This document shows positions 22,801 through 34,800 of a DNA stretch of 64,000 nucleotides, piece by piece. The DNA comes from Cryptomeria japonica (lineage: Eukaryota > Streptophyta > Pinopsida > Cupressales > Cupressaceae). Under the pieces are notes generated by a model. The model was not told where the DNA came from, did no database searches, and saw nothing but the letters and a program-made list of their open reading frames with translations. Position 1 is the stretch's first letter, and the number at the start of each line of letters is the position of its first letter. A program made the position numbers and the translations under genes. The DNA is taken from positions 152,748,113 through 152,812,112 of the forward strand of contig NC_081405.1 of NCBI RefSeq assembly GCF_030272615.1, in the 5' to 3' direction.

Positions 22801-25800
22801 CTATATAAGGCTGTTAAGCCTCATTGTAAGGGGTTCTCTCCCTGCTGCCTTGAGCTTTCTTATGCTCTTCTCTTCTCTTGAAGACTTGTAATTTTTGCAT
22901 TTCTGCAACTGTAAGACTGGCGTTTGGCCTTATGATTAATTGAAGAACACTATTCTTGCCTTCTTTCAACCTATTTATGTTGTGTATGCTTTCTTAGCTT
23001 CATCATAGGTGCATGTTGTGGCTCTTTCTCTTCATATATGCTGTGTTAACTGGTTTTCTAAGTGTGACTTGTGGGAATCCTTCTCCCCTCTTGGCATTCA
23101 GTGGATTCTAACCTTCATCTATGCATTGGGGTTACTCATATAACTGAAAGTTGTGCATCTTCAGGGTGTTTCAGTTAATTACTTGTGTCATTTGGGTAGG
23201 GAGAGGAATTGTCTCTTCTTGGTGCATCACCTCCCTTGTTTCAAGCAATTTCTCTCTTCTCTTTTCCTCTGCAAGTTGTTAGGGTAGGCTTAGGAGTTAG
23301 TTTTAAAGTGTTGAGTTGGTTCAACACCTACACCTAGAGAGAGAAGGAAGCCGGCCTTCTCCGGAGATTCAACCCCCTTGTGGAAGGTCCCACACTTCGG
23401 GGTTGTTTCCATGTTTCACAAGGTCGCTGAGTTGATAGCTCAACAAGGGTGCAAGCTTTTGTGATAACAGTTTGTGCATGCCAAGTTGTGAGCGTAGGGC
23501 CTCTTCTTCTATGTGGTTGACCGTGCTAGTTGGTGAGCTTTGATTGATTCTCTTGGGCTATGACTTGTCCATGTGGGCCCTGCAGTGGTGGGTTTGCAGA
23601 AAGGGCTTTTCGACAAGACTCCCTTTCGACAAGATCTTTTTTCGGACTATGTAGAGCCCCCAACTCTTGCCAACATGCTTTTTTCATGTGGGGTCTACTG
23701 CTTCTCCGCTAGTGGTTGTATATTGGTCCAGGTGTGCCATGATGTGTTCTTGCAGGACCCTCGATGGTATGATTGAATGTGTCCCTGCAGTGGGACCACC
23801 GTCGGATCCACTTCACCTCTTCGTGTCCGCTGTTCTTTAGTTGGCTCGCATTCCTTGGTCCACCCGTGCAGTGATGTGTTTGTGTGAGGGCCGCTTGTCT
23901 TTTCGACATAACCTCACAGTTCGACAAGAGCTTTATTTCCTTCCACTGGCAACTTGTAGTCATAGCGATAAAGAGATTTCGATGTGACACGACACTTGTC
24001 ATATTGAAATAGAGATAACCACGGTGACAAAGTGTTAGTCATCTCAAACTTGTTTTTCAGTGAGACATGGCATTTCATCATGATGTCAATTTTGGTCTTG
24101 CAGTGCCTTGGACCTATAGCGACATGAGATTACTTCGTTGTAACGATTGATGGGTCTGAGAAAAATTCTTCAAACGACAGAATTTGACCGAATCAAAGGG
24201 TTTCGATGACATGGTTGCAGCATGATATGTAAATTGTTCATGTGGGCTGTTTGACCAGCAATGACTAGATGATGTGGAATGTTAATCGATGATCTGGAGT
24301 GTGTAGAACGATTGAAGGTGAATCAGAATGACAGATGACTCTCGCGCACAGATGTAGAATTTAAATAAGGTAGATTTCTATCTAATCTGGCAGGCCAAGA
24401 GGAGATGAAGAGCATTTATGGCGACCCAGTTGCAGAACATCTTTTTGAAGCTCGAGGAAGAAAATCAGATCCAGGACTACTAAACATAGTAACCTAGTAT
24501 CAGAGATGTATCTGATTGGAGAAGACTCCCAAGGGGATATATTTATGACTGGCGGCCATCAAGTACAGATTATTCGATCTGTCTGTGGGAAGATTTCTTT
24601 GGAGCCCGAGAAGATATTTTTTGAACTCTTTCTGGAGGAAAATGTAATGTGTACAGAGATGAATGAAAGGAGATAGCCTTGATGTGATATGACTAAAGTG
24701 GTTGAGTTGAGCTGGTTGAGTTATAGACACGTAGCTTATGATCAAAATTGTTATGTGTGTGTTTAATTTTGTGGTGATGATGCTGCCAAGTGAGAAAGAG
24801 TGTGTGAAAAGTCGCAGTACAGTAAGTCGAGAGTTGTGAGAAGACAGAAAAATATAGAGGTAGAGATTAGAGAGTGGAGAAGACAGAGAGTTGAAGAGAA
24901 GAAGTGAACCAGGGTGCAGAGAGTTCAAAATTGCAGAAGAGGAGGACAAACAGAGTGTTACAAAAACATATTTGTAACATGGCAACAAAATTTGTAATCC
25001 TTTCTTTCATTGTTCTTTCTCTGAGTGGGTGCTCAGAGCCGGGGTAGGTGCTCCTTGATTAGGTGCTCTAAATTAGGGGTTGGTGCTCCTTGGTTTGGTG
25101 CCCTAAACATATTGTACAAGTGATTTTCTTTATGAGGCTGGATTGGAGTAGTAGACTCCAGCAGCTATTCTCACTAGGGTTTTTCCCACATTGGGTTTTC
25201 CTCGTAAATCTTTGTGTTATGTGGCTATCTCTTATGTGTGTGTGTTTTTAATCAAATTGCTTATTAGAGTTTTCACATATGTTTTAAAGGTTTAAATTTC
25301 TGACTATCACTGATTCACACCCCTCTCAGTGATCACTTGTGTTCTTCAGTACTCTTATTCTTGAAACTATGAAAGCCTTTTGGTTTCAGCAACAAAGTCT
25401 TGCCATGGGCAAGGTGTTGCATTGTTGCTTCCGTATTACAGGCTACCATGAATGGCTATCCTAAACATTGGTTTTAGTTCTCTTGTGAATTGGGATGAAG
25501 AGAACTTCTAAGCCATTATATCTTCATCATCAAAAGTGAAATTTTGTGCTTTACCTATTGGATGGTACCAAAACAGAAGGAAAATTATACATATTACTTG
25601 TGCTTGAAGGAGGACATAGATACTTAGGATAAAAAAATTTGTGGATGGTATCATCCTCTGCTCAATGCTCATGCTAAGCAAGATGAATTAGTGACTAGTT
25701 GGTTTCAAAGAAGGAAAAATGCTTCACTTACATGGGTTTCCCCATTCTCTCCAAATATCAAGCATCTCTATGGGAATCATTTAAGAGGAAGATTACAACT

Positions 25801-28800
25801 ACTTTGAATTAGTGTGTTGAGACTTAGTGAGGACACATTGATCCAAGTATGAGTTAGGTTCAGCGAGTGATCCGTAATCTATAAGGATAGTCTTGATCAG
25901 CTTGTAAACAATAGATATCAATTCTTAGTTTAAGAGAACGCCCATTATTGAAATTAATTGTAATAACACCTGCAGGGTGTTAATTCAAATCCACATGAAA
26001 ATTTTGCAATCAGTCAAATCCTAGCTCTTTTTGATCACCAAGTTCTTGGTGCGGGCAAGGTGAGAGCATGCAGGGACTAGAATGAGGACAGTGGAATTAA
26101 ACTGAAAGATATTGGTGGCTAGTCATCCAATTTACAGTGTGCTTAGATTCACCCAATTCTAATACACACTAAGCATGGTGGATAAAATAGTGAAAATTAA
26201 AGAAAGGATCAAGTGGATAATTAGATTCATGGAAATGATCAAGCCAACATGATTAATAGTGAAATGCAAATTCTGATCGAGCCAAACTAGCTAAATACAA
26301 GTGGAATTGTGTTAGTGCCAAAATGGCAGCCTAAATTACCCAATTCTAATACACACTAAGCATGGTGGATAAAATAGTGAAAATTAAAGAAAGGATCAAG
26401 CGGATAAATTGACTAAGATTTATTACAATGAAGAACAAGGATCTGGCAGTAAATCATCCAGGATCTTCGAAATATCAAATATTGGTGGAAAATCATTCAG
26501 TTATTACATTTTTTGGATTTTTACAAGAAAATGTAAAACAATGTTTATTTTGTAAATCCATTGAATAAAATCAATGCTTTGAAATAATGGAAATTATTTT
26601 ATACGTTTGCGAAATATGTGGAACCCCAGAATGACTAATGATAAATTACCTGGATATATTCAGAAGCCAAATTAGAACCCAAACTGAAAACAGAAGATTA
26701 ATTGCTGCTGATAAATATTAAATATGAAAGATCTGTTACAATGGTATGGACACCCTTCCAAAATAGTATGGAGTGAAGGGTTTGCTATAGCATACTGAAC
26801 AAGGAGAATAAATGCAGTGTTCAACTAATGTAATGTCCCCTTTTCTCCGAGTGATCAGTTAGAGGAGATTATTAGCCTATTTTATTCCCATAGGCTAATT
26901 GGATTTATTTAAGGGAATAAATTAATTAATTAAATGTTAAATGGTATTAAGTCCTATGGGATTATTTAAATTTAATTAATTAGCAGTTGGACATACTTTA
27001 TTTAATAAAGTCAATTTATAATAATGTCAATGACAAGTTATAAAATAAAGTCACTTTCGAGGGGAAAAGTAATTTAAAAGAGAAATAAAATAAAGTACTA
27101 ATTTTGAAAAGGAAAAGTATTATAAAAGGAGGAAAAAGTGCAACGAAGATTCATTCTTGAGTTGTTATTTTCAAAGAAACTTTTCCTTGAGAGCTTGAGA
27201 GCTTTAGCTTGTAGGTTTAGTAAACCCAAGGACGGAAACCCTAGAGGTTTTGGCTATTTGGATGGAAACCCAGATCAGCCCACTTGGTGAATTCATCTCA
27301 GGATTCACAGTTGCACAACATTGATCAGTTTTCATGGAGATTCGATGATCTATCTTGAAAATTTTCAGAGGGTTTGTTATTTTATGCATGGAGGCATTCC
27401 AGGGTATGTCTTACTTGATGGCATTAGGCATTTTCTGATTTGTAAACAGCAGCATGTGTTTGCAAAAAGAAATGCATTTCTATATCAAAAGAATTCCAGA
27501 ATTCCATTGGCTTATTTAGATTCTCTATATTTCATTGAGTGATATCCTTGAAAATCTATATTGTTCATCTTGCATGTTCAATCTGCATGTTTGCATGTTG
27601 CAATATTACATTATGATGAAACAAAACATGAATAAAAACAAAAACCCAAATAAGATTTGAAGCATTATCCGAGACCAGATATTTCAACTAATATAGTGAT
27701 GCAATCAGAATAATAACAGTATGATGGCATGGAAAGAGGGTACGGCCCAACAAGGGCAAGTACAACAGCCTTAGAAGGTGGTTGACACCTTTTAGAATTT
27801 AAAGGACATACCAGCACAAATAGTATTTAAGAAAAAGGTGTGATTACGAATGAACTTCAAATATTTGTAGTGTTTCAGCAACTATAAACAAAAAAAAAAG
27901 TCATTAGCACTTATTATGAATTCCTTGCAGATTACATAATGCCCAATCATAGAGGGTCAATATCATTAGTATGGCCTAACTCAAAAACAATCTATAAGGC
28001 CAGGAATATGCAACAGGACAACCTGTATTAGACTTCTGTGATAGGAAATACAAATGATTAGTATGGCTGGATGCTAAGGAATAACCCCAAAAGCTCATTT
28101 CCCAAACTCACATATTTTTTGTTTCATATATTTTGTATGGCTTGCATATATCATAAACTCTCCAAATATTGATTAATAAGAAATGACAACAACAATAATA
28201 ACCCTCAACCCAAAACTGAAATCATCCACTTGAAGCAATAATAGAAAACTTAAATGTCATGGAAAATCTAACATCAAAATTTGGAAATGATCAAAACCAC
28301 ACTCAAACTGGATACTAAAAACTTATCAGCTAAAGCACATTGTCAATCTTTGTATGGAACTGCACTGAAAACTATGATGGTTTTCATCTTCGAAGCCAAC
28401 AAATCCAAAGGATTTTTCATCCTCAAAATGAAAAAACACATGCTCATTATTGAGAAATGAATTCATTTAAAAAAGAAAGACCTTTTTCAAAAACATTCCT
28501 CCCTTTTATAACTTTTTTGAGGAAATAAAATAATATTATTTTCTTTTTGACATTTATTCCCTCGAGGTTATAAAAATATAATAAAGTGTCCTTTTTTACT
28601 CTCCTTTTTGACAACTTAAATTAATTATTTAATTATTTTCATAATTTCAAAAAAGGGGCCATGACATTAATTAACAAGAAATGAACAAGAAAATAGGAAG
28701 GACAAAGTTAGAGAACCAACATCATAAGAAGACAAGTTTACCTTAGAGACCTTGTGTGTAAAAGATCTAACATATGTGAGTATATACTCAGCGCTTCAAA

Positions 28801-31800
28801 ATAGTATTACAATAAATTGGTACAGCTTATTTGGGTGTGGACATGTTGCTTAGTTTCAATTTTATTGAATTCATATTTGTCTGAGTTAACAAGATTGAAT
28901 TAATATTGTAGTTTATGCCTGATTTTAATAGGAACATGCATTTGGGAACCTGATCAGCCTTTTTTGAGTCATGGGTTTATTTCTGTTAAATCGATTGTCT
29001 TACAACATGCCTGTTTTAGCTTTTAACCGAGACTAATGAGAACTTTTTGCTGGTATTGGGTGACCGTGTGTGAAAATTGTTGTGTTAGGGCATTGATTTC
29101 GGATTCATTACTTGTAAGGTGATCTTAGATAGATTGTTAATTTATATTGTAGTTTAGGGCTGGTTTTTATCGGGATTTCTGTTTGGGGATTTGGTAAGAT
29201 TTTTTAATCATGTATATTAAGAATTAATGAGAGGGCCTCCAAACAATAGAGAACTCCCAATGACTTCCTCAAGCTTTTTATACCACTTCTTTGCTACTTT
29301 TAGTGTGACAGCTAAGTTACCAGGTTCTCCCCTTAAGGATTCTGATCTTGTACTCAATTGGGCCGAGTACTAGTCTGGCAATAGGTTTCTGTTGAGAGCG
29401 GCCAAAGCGTGTCCCTACTGCCCGAAGTTGGGGTGTGGTAGGGATGTGCCTTGGCTGCTCTTGGCTGCTCTCATGTGCTCCTGCACCTCCAAGTGTAGAT
29501 ATTTAGAAAATGTCAAACAAAAATTAAAAAATATTATTTTTAATTTTTTTTATTTGTAATGATCTTCATGATATTTAACCAAGCAATGACCTCAATCTAG
29601 ATGCCTTTGATGAAGATTGAATACCAAGATACAAATTTTTTATTATATTATTTTTCAAATTTTGTAATTGTAATTATTTTCATGTATGATATATGTATGT
29701 ATGTATGTGTATATATATATACACACACATATTGTTGGAAATGTTGTCATTGATGTCAAAGGTACATAGACATAGTTGTCATTAATGTTGAAGTCATGCC
29801 AAGAAGGGTTCCGTTGTCTACGCATATTATCATTGATGTATGGATGAGATTGTTTGAAGTTTGTCATTGATATAAAAGAAGAGATCCAAGTATGTGGTGC
29901 CACAATGTCATCAAAATTATAGTAGAAGACCAGCAACTCCTTTATAAGGCAGAAGATATATTCATGCAAAGAAGCATCTAATTATTATGTAGACAACAAT
30001 TTATAATGAAGGAGCAACAACTACCCTTGTTAAGATGAAGCATTTTATGGTGGCAGCATATGAATTTGTGAATTAAAGAATATTAAATAATAAAATGATT
30101 TAAATTGTGTTGACCCCTTAATTTGATGCATCCATACCAATGACAAATTGATGTTATGAAGAGGCACCTCTTCATAAGCTATGTCTTTTAATAAAGCCTC
30201 CAACCATGTATTAATAGATGTGTAGGACATAAAGAAGGCAAGTTTCTAATTGGAACATCATATGAAATAAAAGGCAGTGGTTGATTAGAATGAAGAAAAG
30301 ATTTGGGATTTAGTTTTTAAAAAAAGGACATATCCTTTTAGAAAGATCTCTCTTCTAAAAGATGCATCCTTTCATGTGAAAAAAGAAGATATATGGAAGG
30401 TATTAAAAGAGATGAGTGGGAAAAAGATAAATGAATAGATTTAAAAAGGTAATATCTTTTTAGTTGCAAGCAGATTTTAGAAGGAGAAATAATTGAGTTT
30501 CTTATGTGAAGATCATCATACAAACCATAGAAATGGGACTCAGACTCGACAAGGGTGACTCGACTTGGGATTCAACAAAAAAACGTAGCGAAGATTCGGC
30601 AAGACTCAGCAAAGTGAAAAACCCAAGAAATTTAGAGATTTTTAAGTTTCTAAAACTTGTTTCATGCACCCTTTATTAAATAAAATTTGAATACACAATA
30701 ACATCATCAAATAGAAGCTAATTTGATCACATACACAAGTATACATCAATCACATTAGTATAAACACAAATTGTAGCTGAATGAAATAACAAACATAGAT
30801 ATATAAATTATAAATATTGTCAAAATGTATACAAAACTAATGGAATATGAAATCCATGACATCAAATGTTCCACAAAAATATCAAAACAACTACAAGTCT
30901 ATGGCTTAGAGGAGCCTGCATCCTTCCTAGGAAAGCGTCTAAGGTAGGTCCTGGATGATTCAGTAGTCATAGTCTTTGCCCGTGACTCCATTTGACCCTC
31001 ACCAACATCAGTTGTGTTTGTGTCTAGCTTTGCTCGTGCTATAACCCCCTCCTCTGCCATGGCTACAACCGCAACCTTAGCCTCTGTATATGCTTGGTCT
31101 ATCCAATCAAGCTCCTCATCACTAATGACATGATCTGTAGCCTTAGTGATCCAATCAAATTCTGGATTGATCTCCTCTAGTGTGATTGTGGTGGAGTCAT
31201 GGTCCAAAACCTGACTCTGTCTAAGACGGAGGTTGTAATGAACAAAGACTAGATCATTCAACCTCTCCACAAATAGTCTATTGCACCTCTTGGAGTGTAT
31301 GTGCTCAAACATACTCCAATTGCACTCACAACCAGAAGCATTGCATGGTTGGCTCAAAATATGAATGGCTATCCGCTGAGGATATGGTGTTTTAGGACCA
31401 AACATCTACCACCATCTATCTGAGACGAGAAAACAAAAAAAAATCAATCTCATCTGATAATAAATTGAATAATTTATAATTAAAATTATGCTCTTAAAAT
31501 ATATTTTTACCTAGATGCATTTTTGTCCAATCTCTTTGCAAAGTCGATGAGAGAAGACCTCCCCTTCTACATTAGAAAAGCTCTCTATCTCGTGGATTAT
31601 AGTGCTACTATGACCAGACGACATTCACTCTATCACTGAGTAGAGCCCATTAAGAACCTCCTCATCAGCCTTCAAATCAGGGCAGAAATGGAATGCCAAA
31701 TTGAGGAAATAAGCGATTACACGGAGGCGCTTGTGAAGCTGAACTTGCCATCTCTTATCAATGATATCCCAAATGGGACGATACTTACTCTCATCTCCTC

Positions 31801-34800
31801 TGTAGACAGATCTAATGGCCTCCTTGGCCCTATCCATACCCTCGTATATGTAGCCCAATGCGGGCTTCTTCCCATCAGTAACTCGTAGGAGAACTACCAA
31901 GGGCTCAATGAACTGCAAATATTGTGAAACATTATCTAATATCAGTTAACTTCAGTTTGAATGAAAATAAGCAAATAAAAGAAAAGTATGAATAAAAATT
32001 AAAACATAATGTAGAATTTATAAAAAATTTACCTTCACAATCTCAGCATAAGGGGCCCAACAGCCTGGCTCATCCAAAATGCAATCTATCACATCAATCT
32101 CTGCAGCGGTCGTAGCATAGGATGAGAAGTCCACTCCTCACCAACAAACTTACGCCTCAAAGTTGCCTTACATTGAATCAAGAATTGCAATGTGATGAAA
32201 TTGGTGGCAAATCTAGTGATTCGAGGATGAGCCAACTCCTACCTCTTGTATTGCCTCATTAGGCAAAGGACCCATGAATGATTGTATACAAATTTGCAAA
32301 TATTTTTTGCCTTCTCTACACATGTCCTAATCCATGGAAGCTTGCCAATATCCTCCAACATGAGGTCAAGGCAATGGGCGGCACATGGAGACCAAAATAT
32401 AGGTGGATTCCTCTCCACCAAAAGTATACCTGCAACAACATAATTTGCTGCATTATCGGTCACCACTTGTACTACATTCTCCTCACCCACCTTATGTATG
32501 ACCTCCTCTATAGCCTCACATAGGAATGTGACATTTTTTGAATGTGCAGAAGCATCAATGGACTTCAGGAACATGGTGCCACTTGAAATTTGAAAATAAA
32601 GCAAAATCAATGATCATTCAATAAATTTTAAATTAAAATACTAATCACTAACTCAAATTCAAATTATTCAATGCATTGAGAGAAGTAGAATGATCAATCA
32701 CTTGCAGAAGAAACAAGAAAATTCAGGAGCGTCATGTTTCTCCTATCAGTCCAACCATCGGTCATGATGATGCAACCCTTCTTGCTCCATATCTTGCACT
32801 AGTCCTCTAATGTGGATTTTACATCAGCCATTGACTCTGTCAAAATTGGGCCACTTAAGTCAGATTTAGAAAGGGCTTTGAACCCTGCCCCACAAATAGT
32901 GATGGCATCAACCATGCTCTGCCAATAAGGAGATTTGTCACAAATAAATTAAATAAGATAGTATGTCCAATAAAAATTCATTAGAGAAAGCAAACTGTAA
33001 ATATTAAAAATTTAAAACAATCAAATAAAAAGGAATTACCTGGCTGCAAAGAATGAAATGGTGCAATAGTACCAAAATCTCCCAATTGCACATCTAGCTG
33101 CATCATGTACTTCCTTGTTCCAACCCATGCTTTCAAGCAACGGCTGGGCACCAGGAGTAGTGCATGGCTCAAATTATGAATCCATCCTAGATTTACGAAC
33201 TCTAGGACCAATGCTAATACTCCCACTACCATTGGCACTAGCACTAGTAGAAGCACTAGCACTCGCACTAGGACGATATGGTGGCATGTAAGAAGCCTCT
33301 CCAACACAACCAATGCTAGCCAACTCCTCCCTTTGCCTCTTCATTTCTTTTTGCACTTAAAATGTTTCTAGTTGCACTTGGCACTTACGAATAGCCTCGG
33401 GAGGTGCTTCAATGCAAGGCTCAGCATCATGGCCACATATATGGCAAGGTGGTATTTCAATCTATTTATGCCTCCATGAAAAATTGTTTTGCAATATTTA
33501 CATTTTTCCTCTCCCTTTTTTTGCCTAGGAAAATATTCAGTATGTTTTCAAGCAGGATCTCTTCTACCTAGGGTTGTTCTAAGAGCAGGAGTAGACATTG
33601 TGAAAAATATGGTTTTCAAAAGTTGAAGGTTGCTAGAATAAGACACAATTACATAAAAATGAACATTTGTGCATTGTGAAATTATAATCTAATACAAAAA
33701 AACAATGTAATAGAAATGTTTTGAAAAAAAGCAATGTAATAGAATTTCTATTCATTTTCTTTCAAAGAAAGAGCAAACCCTACAATGTACATTGTTTTTT
33801 TTCCAGAAAATTTCTATAATACTTTCTTTGAAAGAAAACGAATAGAAATGTTTTTGTTTTTTTTAAACATATAATTTTTGCTTTGAGAACACCAAAAAAA
33901 CCAAAAAAATTCAATCTTACCTCTTAGAACAAAGTTGAAATGAAATGCAACCTCTTTCCAATCCTTTCTAACAAGCTCTTGATGTGCCAAATGCAAGTAT
34001 TATGCTGCCCCAAGTGATTTGTTGAAGAAATTTTGCTCTTCCTTCTTGCTGGTTGCCCTACTATGCACTCTTGTTTTTCCTCACAACTCACCCTTCTCCT
34101 ATTTTTCTAATACAATGAAATGAGTTCACTTTTAGGGTTAAGGAGGCAAAATAAGTAAAAAACAATTAACTAAAACAATTATTTGAAAGGTTTTTTTATG
34201 TTTTATTTTTTGTTTGACGCTGCTTGAGTCCAGGCATCGGGACTCACTAGGTTCGGGCTGAGTCTGCAAGTCCCTGGACTTGCCAGAATTTGCCCAGGAC
34301 TCAGACGATTTTGAGTCCAGGCCCTTGGGACTTTCCTAGGGTCACCTGGCTCAGGACTCGTAGAGTCTTGGTGAGTCTAGGATCTTTGATACCAGTATTT
34401 GCTTATCCAGGTTGCAAGATGTGCAAATTTTTCAAGGGCCACACTATGCGAATATAACAGGATTGCAATTCCACCACTTCCTCAATGCTACTAAGAATTT
34501 TTCTTTTGGCCACTTTTTGGAAAACCCTTGGGAAAATCTTTCTAACAGTGCACAAATTGTTTGAATCAAATAATATGACAAGGAAAACTAAGCTGCCAAC
34601 ATTTAAAAGGTCATTGGAAGATTTTTCATCAAAGATGCTAATTTAGTTCATGAGGGTGGCACCGACATTTGATTGAGGTCAAATTACAAGATTACTCATT
34701 AATTATATTAGCTTCACAAGGCTTGGGATGTAAACAGTAATATATACAATTATGGACTTGAAATTTGGAATTCCACAACAGGCAAAAATAAACTTGTAAA

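Larger units (their letters stand above)
9729..23469 (+). mobile_element. Full-length Ty3/Gypsy element, Tat type (dual RNase H)
   Basis: The element is 13,741 bp, bounded by TG...CA LTRs (9729-11476 and 21597-23469) and a GTTTG duplication. The interior has a primer-binding-like site, a leader, a gag split by a solo LTR and a 1.5-kilocodon pol. Presence of a second RNase H, a degenerate Gypsy RNase H and no chromodomain points to the Tat lineage. Hand comparison of about 430 bp from 10501 with the 3' LTR gave about 14 differences (~3%), mostly transitions, so the insertion is fairly young on a conifer time-scale. It is unlikely to be autonomous now, because gag is interrupted and shortened and the protease site is altered. 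Confidence 0.92.
21597..23469 (+). repeat. 3' LTR of Tat Gypsy (1,873 bp)
   Basis: Begins TGTTGTCATTTTATGACACC and ends GTGATAACA before the GTTTG duplication. It is 125 bp longer than the 5' LTR, with the extra length in the hairpin repeats at 21757-22475. The TATA box is at 22802-22810. Confidence 0.93.
30537..34395 (-). mobile_element. hAT DNA transposon, decayed (~3.9 kb)
   Basis: A minus-strand transposase pseudogene (30899-33598) is flanked on both sides by clusters of GACTC/GAGTC motifs (about 30537-30610 and 34215-34390). These resemble the subterminal repeats that hAT transposases bind. Exact terminal inverted repeats and an 8-bp duplication were not resolved, so the limits are approximate. 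The element lies in the phosphatase intron in antisense orientation. Confidence 0.7.

Noticed and set aside
24500-24988. 162-codon minus-strand frame
   Set aside because: It lies wholly in the solo LTR, is Ser/Leu-rich from purine-rich DNA, and has no motif.
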